Below are positions 1 through 8,931 of a DNA stretch of 64,000 nt, piece after piece. Every line of letters starts with the position of its first letter. Position 1 is the first letter of the stretch. Below the pieces are notes generated by a model. That model searched no databases. It was not told where the DNA came from and saw nothing but the letters and a program-made list of their open reading frames with translations. The translations under genes were made by a program, and so were the position numbers. Origin of the DNA: an uncultured Kiritimatiellota bacterium (GTDB taxonomy: Bacteria; Verrucomicrobiota; Kiritimatiellia; RFP12; UBA1067); the NCBI GenBank assembly GCA_934643865.1, contig CAKUCX010000004.1:1-64000 (forward strand), in the 5' to 3' direction.

Positions 1-200
1 CAACGCAAACGCCATCGGAAACGCCCGCGTGTACGCGGGCCGCCGGGACGTCGGCCCCTACCACGTACGCACACATGGCGTCGGCCCCTACCGCGTGCCC
101 ATGGTAGGGCGCGACGTCCCCGGCGCGCCGCGCCAACGCAAACGCCATCGGAAACGCCCGCATGTACGCGGGCCGCCGGGGACGTCGGCCCCTACCACGC
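1..200. repeat. GC-rich intergenic repeat downstream of dhaK
   Basis: Two near-identical stretches (about 8-60 and 128-200) share the core CGCCATCGGAAACGCCCGC followed by tACGCGGGCCGCCGG and GACGTCGGCCCCTACC. Between them lies a related unit containing GGTAGGGCGCGACGTCCCC. The units can fold into GC-rich stems. This is non-coding dispersed-repeat DNA past the stop codon of the first gene; no other gene is visible here. Confidence 0.6.
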
Positions 201-238
201 CGCCCCCGGCGCGGGTCCTTCGCGCGCCGAAGCACCGC

Positions 239-1240
239 CTAGCGAGTCGTCCAGTAGGGCGCGTTCGCCGGGGCCGCGAGATACTGCGCGCAGGTGTCGC
301 AGCACTTGCAGAGGATCATCTGGAAGCCCGCCATCTCCTGCACCGTGAGAAGCTCGTCGCACTTGCCGGGGAGGACGGTCACGCCCATCGCCTCCAGCAT
401 CTGCTTCGCCTTGCGGTAGCAGATGAGCATTTCCATCGTCGTCGTGGCGCCCGAGCCGTTGATGAGGAGGAGCGCCTTGTCGCCGGCGGCGAGCTTCGTC
501 GCCTTGACGAGCGGGGGCAACATCTTCTCGACGGTCTCGTCGGCCGTACACATCTTCGAGATGCCGCCGCCGCCTTCGCCGTGCTGGCCCATGCCGATCT
601 CCATCTCGTCGTCCGCAAGCGAGCCGATCTCGCCGCCGTTCTGCGGATGCGTCGCCGTCTTGAGCGCCACGGAGAGGGTCGCGATGCCGTCGTTGAAGGC
701 GTTGGCGAGCGCGACGATCTCGTCGAGGCTCTTGCCCGCCTCGGCGGCCGCGCCGACGACCTTGATGAACGGGATCACGCCGCCGAGGCCGCGCTTGTCC
801 TCGATCGGGGTGCCGGGGCCCTGGGCGATGTCGTCGTGGATGACGATCTCCACCACCTTGAGGCCGGCCTTCTGCGCCTTGCGCATGGCCTTCGAACCGC
901 TCATGCGGTCGCCGTTGTGGTTGAGCGTGATGAGGAGCGTGCCCGCGTCGCGTTTCACGTAGTCAAGGGCCTCGAACACCTTCTCGCCGCCCGGCGCGGC
1001 GAAGATGTCGCCGGCGACGCACGCATCGAGCATGCCCTCGCCGACAAAACCGTGCATGGCCGGTTCGTGTCCGGAGCCGCCGAACGCGACGAGCGCGACC
1101 TTGTCGGCGGCCTTCGGGGTCTTGCGCACGACGATCTTCTCGTTCACGAGCGCAAGCGTGTCGCAATAGCACCCGACGAGACCTTCCAGAAGCTCCTTGG
1201 TAAGGTTCGCGGGATCGTTGATGAACTTCTTCATGGGCAT
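239..1240 (-). CDS. dhaK: dihydroxyacetone kinase, DhaK subunit
   Basis: 333 aa, the usual length of a stand-alone DhaK substrate-binding subunit. The GGSGHEP motif is at 54-60, NHNGDRM at about 107-113, and MGQHGE places the histidine that forms the covalent hemiaminal with the ketone substrate at His220. DhaK needs a separate ATP-binding DhaL (or DhaL plus the PTS protein DhaM); neither is visible upstream, so DhaL would have to lie left of the window or elsewhere. It is the last gene of a run with a symporter, a cupin-like lipoprotein and a VOC protein. Related kinases act on erythrulose, so the true substrate is open. The start ATG at 1240 is preceded by a purine-rich stretch. Confidence 0.93.
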   Translation of the reverse strand: MPMKKFINDPANLTKELLEGLVGCYCDTLALVNEKIVVRKTPKAADKVALVAFGGSGHEPAMHGFVGEGMLDACVAGDIFAAPGGEKVFEALDYVKRDAGTLLITLNHNGDRMSGSKAMRKAQKAGLKVVEIVIHDDIAQGPGTPIEDKRGLGGVIPFIKVVGAAAEAGKSLDEIVALANAFNDGIATLSVALKTATHPQNGGEIGSLADDEMEIGMGQHGEGGGGISKMCTADETVEKMLPPLVKATKLAAGDKALLLINGSGATTTMEMLICYRKAKQMLEAMGVTVLPGKCDELLTVQEMAGFQMILCKCCDTCAQYLAAPANAPYWTTR

Positions 1241-1258
1241 GGGGGATTCTCCGTTGAC

Positions 1259-1483
1259 ATTAAGTCGCCGCTTCGCGGCTTTAAGTGGTTAAGTCGTTAA
1301 GCTGCAATAGACCCTCTTAAGTTCTCTCAAAGGCGATCTGCTCGTCACTTAACTATTTAAAGCCGCGAAGCGGCAACTTAACCACTTAACTACTTAATTA
1401 CTTAACCACTTAAAGCCCGTAGGGCAACTTAACCACTTAACTACTTAACCACTTAACCACTTAAAGCCCGTAGGGCAACTTAA
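1259..1483. repeat. TTAAGTNG tandem repeats with small hairpins
   Basis: The gap between dhaK and the VOC gene is built of degenerate 8-mers (minus strand TTAAGTGG / TTAAGTAG) punctuated by small perfect hairpins: GCCGCTTCGCGGC, GCCGCGAAGCGGC and two copies of GCCCGTAGGGC. No coding capacity is seen. It separates two genes that otherwise look co-oriented, so it could act as an mRNA-processing or attenuating element, or be a minisatellite. Confidence 0.75.
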
Positions 1484-1816
1484 CTATTTTTGAAAAAACT
1501 CGACCTGCGGGCCGTTCTTGTAGCCCACGTAGGCGATGGCGCACGTGCCGCCGAGGGAATACTTCGGCAGCAGCACGTCGGCGCCCTCCTTCACGGCCTC
1601 GGCGACGGCGGCCTCGACGTCGGCGACCTGGTAGGCGACGTGCGTCTCGGCGGCCATGCGCCACGCGCACGGCGTGTTCGGCTCCCAGTAGAGGTATTCG
1701 ATGCTGTAGTCCTCGTTGTTGCAGATCCACACCTTGAGACCGGGCATGTAGGTCATGCCCTCCATCTTGGCGGGAACGGGGATGCCGGTGTGCAGATAGG
1801 TCTTCTCGATGGTCAT
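1484..1816 (-). CDS. VOC (glyoxalase/bleomycin-resistance) superfamily protein
   Basis: 110 aa, one VOC module. It shows the beta-alpha-beta-beta-beta pattern with HVAYQVADVEAAV around 59-71 (likely metal-ligand His59) and a terminal PQVEFF (Glu106 at the usual position of the last ligand). A clear AAGGAG ribosome site lies about 8 nt before the ATG. It sits between dhaK and the lipoprotein gene, 25 nt after the latter, so it is probably in the same operon. Such proteins can be lyases, isomerases or small-molecule binders; a role in handling the sugar or ketone imported by the operon is inference. Confidence 0.75.
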   Translation of the reverse strand: MTIEKTYLHTGIPVPAKMEGMTYMPGLKVWICNNEDYSIEYLYWEPNTPCAWRMAAETHVAYQVADVEAAVAEAVKEGADVLLPKYSLGGTCAIAYVGYKNGPQVEFFQK

Positions 1817-1841
1817 TTCAAGTCTCCTTTCAGGTCATTCA

Positions 1842-2696
1842 TCAGAAACCGACGTTCGGAACCGTGTAGCGGTTGCAGGCGCTGTCGTGGAAGTTCGCGA
1901 ACTCCGTGACGATCGCGCCCTCGGTGCCGCCCATCATGAAGTGCCAGCTGCCCGTCTTCGGGAGCTTGTGCGCGATGCCGTCCGCCACCCACTTCTCGAC
2001 GTGGAGCGACTTGAGGCGCGTCGGCTTGCCGGCCTTGTGGTCGTAGAGGAGCGCGGAGAGGTTGGCCTTCGCCTCGGGGAACTGGTCGAGGTTGGGCGTG
2101 CCGACCTCGGAGAAGGCGTAGACCCAGCCGTGGCGCACGAGCCAGGACTCCATCTTGGCGGGGATGTCCTTCTTGAAGACCTCGCCCGTCCAGCGGTCCT
2201 GCGAGACGTTCGCGGCGACCGGCTTGCCCGGCACGTGGCTGTGCTCGGCGATGGACTGGAGGGGCAGCAGGAAGATGTCGTGGCCGAAGTACTCCTCCTT
2301 GATCTCGTCCACCCAGATCACGCCGCCCATGCCGAACTTGGCGAAGTCGCCCTTCGCGAAGTCCGTCGCCCAGAAGCCGAGGTACTGCGTCTTGTCCGTC
2401 TGCTTCGTCTCGCGCAGCATGAACGCCTCGTCCGTGAAGGAGCGGAAGACCGGGTAACCGAATTTCCGCATGAGGTCGAAGTAGGCCTGCTTGCCCTTGG
2501 CCACGTCGAACTTGCCGCTGCTGATCCCGTTGGCGTCGAACGCGCCGCCGACGTAGAAGTCCTTGTTGTTCACCTTCGCACATCCTTTCCTGCATTCGCC
2601 GGCCGCCCCCGTCGTGGAGCAGCCGGACACCATACCGGCCGTCATGGCCACTGCGGCCGCACCCGCGCCCGCAGCGATAAACTCGCGTCGTTTCAT
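1842..2696 (-). CDS. Tat-exported lipoprotein with cupin-like fold
   Basis: 284 aa. The N-terminus has the twin-arginine pattern KRREF (Arg3-Arg4), a hydrophobic segment and a lipobox SGC with Cys26, so it should be an exported, lipid-anchored protein. The core (about 135-284) reads like a cupin of the D-lyxose-isomerase type: a metal-site-like FLLPLQSIAEHSH, a W-L-V-R-H-G-W-V-Y strand and a C-terminal E..NFHDSACNRY segment. Isomerase activity is not proven and such enzymes are normally cytoplasmic. An AAAGGA ribosome site precedes the ATG. It follows the symporter gene by 42 nt, which suggests sugar capture or modification at the envelope. Confidence 0.65.
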   Translation of the reverse strand: MKRREFIAAGAGAAAVAMTAGMVSGCSTTGAAGECRKGCAKVNNKDFYVGGAFDANGISSGKFDVAKGKQAYFDLMRKFGYPVFRSFTDEAFMLRETKQTDKTQYLGFWATDFAKGDFAKFGMGGVIWVDEIKEEYFGHDIFLLPLQSIAEHSHVPGKPVAANVSQDRWTGEVFKKDIPAKMESWLVRHGWVYAFSEVGTPNLDQFPEAKANLSALLYDHKAGKPTRLKSLHVEKWVADGIAHKLPKTGSWHFMMGGTEGAIVTEFANFHDSACNRYTVPNVGF

Positions 2697-2738
2697 CTTG
2701 TCGTCCTTTCTTCTGTTTTCCCTAGAGCGTTGAGGCCG

Positions 2739-4538
2739 TCACGCGCGCTTCACGCGCCCGACGAGCCACATGAGCGCGGCCGTCGCGGCGACGGAGACGG
2801 CGAGCAGCCCTGCGGCGAGCGCCCCGCTTCCGGCGTCGCCGGCGGCGTAGATCAAGTACCCGCACCCGAAGAGGCACGTCCACACGGCGAGGCAGCCGAA
2901 CACCATGCAGAGGACGCCCATCGGCAGCTCGCGGAGGTCTGCGTGGATGAGCCGGTCGAACGCCTCCAGCGTCTCCTTCGGCTCGCGCGGCGTCGCGAAC
3001 GTGACGGCGAGCCAGCCGGCCGTCGTGACGAGGACGCCCAGGATGAGCTTCCACGCGCCGAGGGTGAGCCACTCCGCGCGCCAGCCGCTCGTGAGCCAAC
3101 CTTCGAGCCCGCACGCGGGCGCGCCCCACTGGAAGAAGCACGCGACGAGGAAGGAGATGACCATCGCGGAGATTTCGCTCCAGGCGTTCAGGCGGTGCCA
3201 GAACCAGCGGAGGATGTAGATGAGGCCCGTGCCGGCGCCGATCTGGAGGATGAGGTCGAAGCCGCCCTTCGCGTTCTGGAGGACGAGCGCCATGACCGCG
3301 CAGCCGACGAGGAGGACGAGCATGAAGACGCGGCCCATGAGGACCTGCTTCTTCGGGCTCGCCTGCGGGTTCACGAAGCGGACGTAGAAGTCCTGCACGA
3401 GGTAGGAAGAGCCCCAGTTGAGGTGCGTGGCGATCGTCGACATGTAGGCGGCGATGAGCGAGGCCGCGACGAGACCGAGCCAGCCGGGCGGCAGACGGGA
3501 AACCATCGCCGGGTAGGCCATGTCGTCCTTGACGAACTGCGCGGCCGCGTCCGGGAAGGCGGCCTGGAGCGAAGCGACGTCCGGGAAGACAACAAGCGAG
3601 GCCAGGGCGACGATAAGCCACGGCCAGCTGCGGAGCGCGTAGTGGAGGAAGTTGAAGAGCATCACCGCGCCGACGGCGTTCCGCTCGTCCTTCGCGGAGA
3701 GCATGCGCTGGGCGATGTAGCCGCCGCCGCCCGGCTCCGCACCGGGGTACCAGGTCGCCCACCACTGCACGGCGACGGGCAGGACGAGGACCGTCATCAG
3801 CGTCGACTTCCAGCCCGGGCCGGAGACGGCCGGGAAGAGGGACATCTTCGCCGCGACGGCGGGGTTCTTGAAGAGCGCCGCGAGCGTGCCCGAGCCGTCG
3901 GGCCCGCACATCTTCACGGCGAAGTAGGCCGCCGCGACGGCGCCGAGCATCGCGACCGCGTACTGGTAGAAGTCCGCCCAGATCGACCCCGTGAGGCCGC
4001 CGAGCGTCGCGTAGACGCCCACCGAGACGAGCGCCACGGCGAGCGTCGTCGCGGGCGAGAGGCCGAAGATCGTCGCGCCGATCTTGATCGCCGCGAGCGA
4101 GACGGTGCCCATGATGATGACGTTGAAGACGAGCCCGAGGTAGACGGCGCGGAAGCCGCGCAGCGCCTTCGCCGGCGCGCCCGCGTAGCGGATCTCGTAG
4201 AAGCCGAGGTCCGTCGAGAGGGCGCTGCGGCGCCAGAGCTTCGCGTAGACGAAGACCGTGAGCATGCCCGTGAGGAGGAACGCCCACCACGCCCAGTTCC
4301 CCGCCACGCCCTGCGTGCGGACGAGGTCCGTGACGAGATTCGGCGTGTCGCACGAGAACGTGCAGGCGACCATCGAGACGCCCAGCAGCCACCACGGCAT
4401 CGAGCGGCCCGAAAGGAAGAAGTCCTCCGCCGACTTCGACGCGCGCTTCGCGGCCCACGCGCCGATGACGATCACGCTTGCGAGAAAGCCGACGATGATG
4501 CCGATGTCAAGCCCTGAAAGCCCCCTCATGTCACTCAA
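2739..4538 (-). CDS. sodium:solute symporter (SSS family)
   Basis: 599 aa multi-pass inner-membrane protein with the SSS (TC 2.A.21) start pattern: a first helix at about 9-27, the loop SKSAEDFFLSGRSMPWW at about 35-51, then helices with the family's GGLTGSIWADFYQ sequence near residue 180 and about 13-15 segments in all. It is predicted to import a sugar or organic acid with Na+. Its 5' end overlaps the 3' end of the upstream kinase gene by 8 nt. Downstream lie the lipoprotein, VOC and dhaK genes, so the substrate is probably a carbohydrate handled by them (inference). Confidence 0.9.
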   Translation of the reverse strand: MSDMRGLSGLDIGIIVGFLASVIVIGAWAAKRASKSAEDFFLSGRSMPWWLLGVSMVACTFSCDTPNLVTDLVRTQGVAGNWAWWAFLLTGMLTVFVYAKLWRRSALSTDLGFYEIRYAGAPAKALRGFRAVYLGLVFNVIIMGTVSLAAIKIGATIFGLSPATTLAVALVSVGVYATLGGLTGSIWADFYQYAVAMLGAVAAAYFAVKMCGPDGSGTLAALFKNPAVAAKMSLFPAVSGPGWKSTLMTVLVLPVAVQWWATWYPGAEPGGGGYIAQRMLSAKDERNAVGAVMLFNFLHYALRSWPWLIVALASLVVFPDVASLQAAFPDAAAQFVKDDMAYPAMVSRLPPGWLGLVAASLIAAYMSTIATHLNWGSSYLVQDFYVRFVNPQASPKKQVLMGRVFMLVLLVGCAVMALVLQNAKGGFDLILQIGAGTGLIYILRWFWHRLNAWSEISAMVISFLVACFFQWGAPACGLEGWLTSGWRAEWLTLGAWKLILGVLVTTAGWLAVTFATPREPKETLEAFDRLIHADLRELPMGVLCMVFGCLAVWTCLFGCGYLIYAAGDAGSGALAAGLLAVSVAATAALMWLVGRVKRA

Positions 4539-7206
4539 CCTCCACCTTGACGTCCGGGAACCACTTCTGCGCCCACTTCGCGCAGTCCTCGAAGCCCGCG
4601 ACGGCCTCCTTCACGAAGACGGGCGCGAACTTGTCCGCCCCCTCGACCTCCGCGTAGAGGAGCTGGAGCGTGAGCGCCGCGCCGAGCATCTGCTTCGACC
4701 AGGCGAGCGACGGCGTGCGGAGCGTGTCGCGGCCCTTGCGGACGAGGCGGTTGAGGAGCTGGTTCATGTAGCCGACGTTCTCCTTCTTCCCGTAGAAGCG
4801 GCTCCAGTCGATCTTCTGCGCGCGCTCGGCGACCTTCTTGCCCTTCACGGTGCGCGTGCGCTGGAGGGTGATCGCCTTCGCGTCGACGGCGACGACCTCG
4901 GCGCCGTCCTTGAACTTGAAGCCCTTCGCCTTCGCGATGAAGAGTTTCTGCAGCTCCTGCATGTACTGGACCTTCGTCATCTGCGCGCGCACCTCGTCGC
5001 GGCCCTCGGGCGTCTCGGCGTCGTCGAGGAGGCGCTGGAGCTGCCGCAGCGCCGGCTCCCAGTCGAGCGTCTTCAGGCGCGCGTCGACGAGCTCGGCGAA
5101 GAGGTCCTCGGCCGCCTTCGTCTCCTCGGCGACCTTCACCTTGCGCTCCTCGGCGGCCTTCGCGGCGGCGGCGGCCTTCGCCTCCGCCTCCGCCTTCTTC
5201 TTCGCCTCGCGTTCGGCCTTGTCCACCATGCGCTTGATCTGCTGCTGGGCGGAGCGGAGCAGCGAGACGGAGCGCGTGCGGATGACGGCCGCCTTGCGCT
5301 GCGTCTCCGCGACGCACTTCAGGCCCTTGAGCTGCTCGAAGCCCTCCACGAGGGCCTGCGAAAGCTTGGCGAGCGCGCGCACGGTCGCCTCGTCCTCGCC
5401 CGTCAGCTTCTCAAGGGCCTTGCCCTTCTCCAGGAGGAGGATGACGTTCCCCTGCACGCGGATGTCCGCCGCGCGGCAGGCGTAGACGTCCGCCCACAGC
5501 TCGGCGAACTGCTTCACGGCGGCGGGCACGGCGACCTCGGACGCCTTCTCCGCCTCGTCGGCGGCCGGCGCCTCTGCGGCGGGCTTCGCCTCGGGCTTTG
5601 CCGCCTTTGCCGCCGGAGGCTTCTTCGCAGCAGCCGCCTGGACGACGGCGTTCGTCTTCGCGCCGGCCGCTGCTGCCGCGACGGCGTTCGTGCCCGCTGC
5701 GGCCACGACGGCGTTTGTGCCCGCTGCGGCCGCGACGGCGTTCGTCGCGACGGCGTTCGTCGCCGCCGCCGCTGCTGCGGCCTCGGCCTTCGCTTCGGCG
5801 GCGGCGGCGTTCGCCTCGGCCCGGGCCTGCGCGGCCGCGGCGATGAAGAGCTGGTTCGTGTAGGCGATCGCGTCGGCGACGTCCTTCGTGGGCGGCGCCG
5901 CGATGAAGGTCTGCGCGGCCTCGCGCATGTCCTCCGGCACGCCCGCCCAGAGCTGACGCACCGCCGTGTCCATCTCCTTGTCGCACTTGGCGACGAGCGC
6001 GTGGAAGTCCTCGCCGAACTTCGCAATGGCCTTGAGCGTCGTCTCGACGGCGCCCTTCGCCTTGTCGCGCGTCTCGACGAGGTGCTGGTAGGCTTCGCGC
6101 TTCTCGCGCGCCTGCTCGGACTTGACGTACCACCAGAGGCCGCCCACGACGAGCAGGACGAGGAGGACGATGCCGCCCGCGACCATGCCGACGATCACGC
6201 CGATGTTCAGGTGCTTCTCTTCGGACGCCCCGCCGCCCTCGGCGAGCGGCATCTCGGCGACCGCGCCCTCCTCCGCCCCGCTCGCCGACGGCTCGGCGGA
6301 AAGGTTCATCCTGATCTTCGTTCCCTTGATCTTCACGCGCGGCGCGGCCATCTTCGAAGTCTTGCCCGTGCCCATCTTGGAGAGGAAGCGCTTGAAGTCC
6401 CCGAGCAGGGACTGGTAGGTCGGGTAGCGCATCGACGGCTCGACTTCGAGCATGCGCATGATGATCGGGTCGAGCTCCGGCGGCAGGTCGGCGCGCACCT
6501 CGCTCGGCTTGCGCGGCGGCCCGTTGAAGCGCGCCTTCACGACCTCCGTCGCGTTCTCGCCCTCGAACGGCGCCACGCCCGTGAGCGCGTGGTAGAGCGT
6601 GCCGCCCAGAGAGTAGATGTCGGCGCGGTAGTCGATCTTCTGGCGGCGCACCTTCTCGGGGGAGATGTAGTAGGGCGTGCCCCAGATCTCGCTGGAGTCG
6701 CCCTGCATCGCGGCGAGGCCGAAGTCCACGAGCTTCGCGTTGCCGTCCGCGTCGAAGAGGACGTTCTCGGGCTTCACGTCGCCGTGGACGAGCCCCTGCT
6801 CGGCGGCGAGCGCAAGCGCGTCCGCGACCTGCTGGCCTACCTTCATCACGCGCACGGGGTCCATCGTGCCGGGGTTCGCCTCCATCTCCTTGTCGAGGGA
6901 GCCGCCGCCCACGAGTTCCATCGCGATGTACGGCATGCCGTTCTCCTGTCCGAAGGAGTAGATCTGCGCGATGTTCGGGTGGTTGAGGCGCGCGGCGGCC
7001 TGGGCCTCGCGCTGGAAGCGCTCCACGAACGCGGGGTCCTCGCCGAGGGATTTCAGCATCACCTTGATGGCGACCTTGCGGTCCAGCATCTTGTCGCGCG
7101 CCAGGTAGACGCCGCCCATGCCGCCGTGGCCCAGTTCCTTCTCCAGGACGAAGTGGCCGAAATCGGACGGCGTGGGAATCATCTGCTCTTCGTTTTCTTC
7201 GCTCAT
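4531..7206 (-). CDS. membrane-anchored Ser/Thr protein kinase with Ala-rich tail
   Basis: 891 aa. Kinase domain about 16-275: glycine loop GHGGMGG at 26-32, VAIK lysine Lys48, catalytic loop HGDVKPEN at 141-148 (Asp143) and DFG at 161-163. The loop is HGD rather than HRD, so it is a non-RD kinase and may not need activation-loop phosphorylation. One membrane helix lies at about 335-356, followed by a large probably extracytoplasmic region: charged helices, an Ala-rich block with repeated TNAV units (about 455-520), a Pro/Ala/Lys stretch, then a long helical coiled-coil-like C-terminus. The architecture resembles planctomycete/verrucomicrobial Hanks kinases. Substrates are unknown. Confidence 0.92.
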   Translation of the reverse strand: MSEENEEQMIPTPSDFGHFVLEKELGHGGMGGVYLARDKMLDRKVAIKVMLKSLGEDPAFVERFQREAQAAARLNHPNIAQIYSFGQENGMPYIAMELVGGGSLDKEMEANPGTMDPVRVMKVGQQVADALALAAEQGLVHGDVKPENVLFDADGNAKLVDFGLAAMQGDSSEIWGTPYYISPEKVRRQKIDYRADIYSLGGTLYHALTGVAPFEGENATEVVKARFNGPPRKPSEVRADLPPELDPIIMRMLEVEPSMRYPTYQSLLGDFKRFLSKMGTGKTSKMAAPRVKIKGTKIRMNLSAEPSASGAEEGAVAEMPLAEGGGASEEKHLNIGVIVGMVAGGIVLLVLLVVGGLWWYVKSEQAREKREAYQHLVETRDKAKGAVETTLKAIAKFGEDFHALVAKCDKEMDTAVRQLWAGVPEDMREAAQTFIAAPPTKDVADAIAYTNQLFIAAAAQARAEANAAAAEAKAEAAAAAAATNAVATNAVAAAAGTNAVVAAAGTNAVAAAAAGAKTNAVVQAAAAKKPPAAKAAKPEAKPAAEAPAADEAEKASEVAVPAAVKQFAELWADVYACRAADIRVQGNVILLLEKGKALEKLTGEDEATVRALAKLSQALVEGFEQLKGLKCVAETQRKAAVIRTRSVSLLRSAQQQIKRMVDKAEREAKKKAEAEAKAAAAAKAAEERKVKVAEETKAAEDLFAELVDARLKTLDWEPALRQLQRLLDDAETPEGRDEVRAQMTKVQYMQELQKLFIAKAKGFKFKDGAEVVAVDAKAITLQRTRTVKGKKVAERAQKIDWSRFYGKKENVGYMNQLLNRLVRKGRDTLRTPSLAWSKQMLGAALTLQLLYAEVEGADKFAPVFVKEAVAGFEDCAKWAQKWFPDVKVEVE

Positions 7207-7276
7207 GAACTCGCTCCGCTCTTCACAATGTCTGTTATTATAGCACGAATCCGCCTTCCGCGTCCACCCGCGCGCG

Positions 7277-8530
7277 CTACTCGATCGGGCCCCAGCGGTG
7301 GGTGAACGGCCAGAAGACGCCGCCGGCGATGCCGCGCAGGTTGCGCGCGGGGACGGGCCCCCAGTAGCGGCTGTCGTAGCTCGACGGCGAATTGTCGCCG
7401 CAGGCGTAGTATTCGTCCACCCCCAGCTTCACCGCGTCCGTCTCCGCCGCGAGCGTGCGCCCCGGCATCACGTAGTCGCCCCGGCCCGAGACCTGGTAGC
7501 CCGCGTAGGGGTACGCCTTCTCGTGCCATCTCTCGCGGTTCTGGATCTGCGCGATGCGGCGCGGCGCCATCGGCACGGCGCCGTCCACGTGGAGATGGCC
7601 GTCCTTGATCTGCAGCGTCTCGTTCGGCGTGCCGGTCATGCGCTTGATGTAGTGCGTGCCCTGCTGCAGCTTGTCGATGCCCGTCGTGGAGAAGATCATC
7701 ACGTCGCCGCGCCGGGGGTGGCGGAAGTTCCAGAGCCAGCGGTTGACAAAGAGGAAGTCGCCCGTCACGACGTAGCCGCTCCAGAGCGGCTGGCCCGCGC
7801 GCACCGCCTCGCCCGGCCGCAGCCCGTTCGGCAGCCGGAACGTCGTCTGGCGGTAGGGGCCGTCGCCCGTCTCCGACGGGTGGAGGACGTCCGTCGGCAC
7901 GAGCATCTGCGCGCTCACCCTCCCCGTCGCGCCGTTGACGACGCGCATGTCGTAGTGCCCCGTGTTCGTGGGGCGGAACTGCAGCGAGCCCGCGAACGGC
8001 GCGGTGAAGGAAGTGTACATCTTGCCCGTCACGAGCCACTTGGCCCACTTGAGGGGCGTCGTGTCCCACACCGTCGCCTGCGCGGGGCTGCACGGCTCGG
8101 AGTGGTTGCCGTAGAGGGTGGGCTGCATGGAGCCCGTCGGGATGTTGAACGGCTCGTAGAAGTAGGCGCGGAACGCCATCGCCACGGAAATCGAGACGAC
8201 GAGGATGTCGAGCCACTCGCGGCCGGCCGCCCAGCTCTTCGGCGGGTCGAGGAACGCGAGCAGCGACTTGCAGTCCTCCACGTTCCGCGCCGCCCAGGCG
8301 TCGCGCAGGGCCTGCATCCGCGCACCGGCCTCGCCCCCCTCCCGGTAGGCGGGCAGGTCCTCGTAGGAGAGGATGAACGTGCGCGCCGCCGCGAGGACGG
8401 ACTTCGCCTCCTTCCGCCGCTGCGCCTTCGCCGTGAACGGCACGACGCCCCAGCAGAGCGACCAGAGGCACCAGGCGAGGAAGACCGCGCCACCGACCGT
8501 CAGGACGGAACAAAGGAAATCGACCGACAT
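7277..8530 (-). CDS. lepB: signal peptidase I
   Basis: 417 aa, longer than the usual 220-330. The S26 boxes are present: IPTGSMQPT with catalytic Ser134, YIKRMTGTPNE with general-base Lys296, and GDNSPSSYDSRYWGPV (box E) near the C-terminus. An N-terminal helix (about 8-30), a soluble insert and a second helix just before the serine give the usual membrane anchoring. The large insert between Ser and Lys (about 140-290) accounts for much of the extra length. It cleaves signal peptides of exported proteins at the outer face of the inner membrane. Confidence 0.95.
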   Translation of the reverse strand: MSVDFLCSVLTVGGAVFLAWCLWSLCWGVVPFTAKAQRRKEAKSVLAAARTFILSYEDLPAYREGGEAGARMQALRDAWAARNVEDCKSLLAFLDPPKSWAAGREWLDILVVSISVAMAFRAYFYEPFNIPTGSMQPTLYGNHSEPCSPAQATVWDTTPLKWAKWLVTGKMYTSFTAPFAGSLQFRPTNTGHYDMRVVNGATGRVSAQMLVPTDVLHPSETGDGPYRQTTFRLPNGLRPGEAVRAGQPLWSGYVVTGDFLFVNRWLWNFRHPRRGDVMIFSTTGIDKLQQGTHYIKRMTGTPNETLQIKDGHLHVDGAVPMAPRRIAQIQNRERWHEKAYPYAGYQVSGRGDYVMPGRTLAAETDAVKLGVDEYYACGDNSPSSYDSRYWGPVPARNLRGIAGGVFWPFTHRWGPIE

Positions 8531-8611
8531 CTCAGCTCTCCTTGAAAATGAACATTCCGGCAGTATACCCCATCGTCTGCCAGGCCGTCAATGCCGCCGC
8601 CGCGCACGCCG

Positions 8612-8902
8612 TCACTCGCCGCGCACGTGCGGCGAGACGAAGTTCCAGGCCTTCTCGGCCTTCGCCCGGATGCATTCGACGGCCTCGCGCGCACGCGACG
8701 CGGCTTCGGCGACGTCCGCGTCCTTGTCCCGCCACGCGCAGTACCCCGCAATCGCCAGCAGAATCACGACACCGACGATCAACAGCAGCACCGCCGCCTT
8801 GACGACCTTCGCCACGACCTTCAGGGCAAGGAACAGGACGACGAGCGCAAGCCCGCCTGCCATGCCCTGCGCCAAAGGGGACCTGATGAAATCCTCCAGC
8901 AT
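8612..8902 (-). CDS. small membrane protein, unknown
   Basis: 96 aa. One long hydrophobic stretch at about 15-55 (GLALVVLFLALKVVAKVV then a second helix ending AIAGYCAW) suggests two closely spaced membrane helices, followed by a charged helical tail. The ATG at 8902 has a GGAGAGG ribosome site about 10 nt upstream, whereas the longer reading frame above it only shadows the preceding gene. It follows that gene by 29 nt. No family recognised. Confidence 0.6.
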   Translation of the reverse strand: MLEDFIRSPLAQGMAGGLALVVLFLALKVVAKVVKAAVLLLIVGVVILLAIAGYCAWRDKDADVAEAASRAREAVECIRAKAEKAWNFVSPHVRGE

Positions 8903-8931
8903 CGTGCAGCGCCTCTCCGTCAGCCCCGCCC

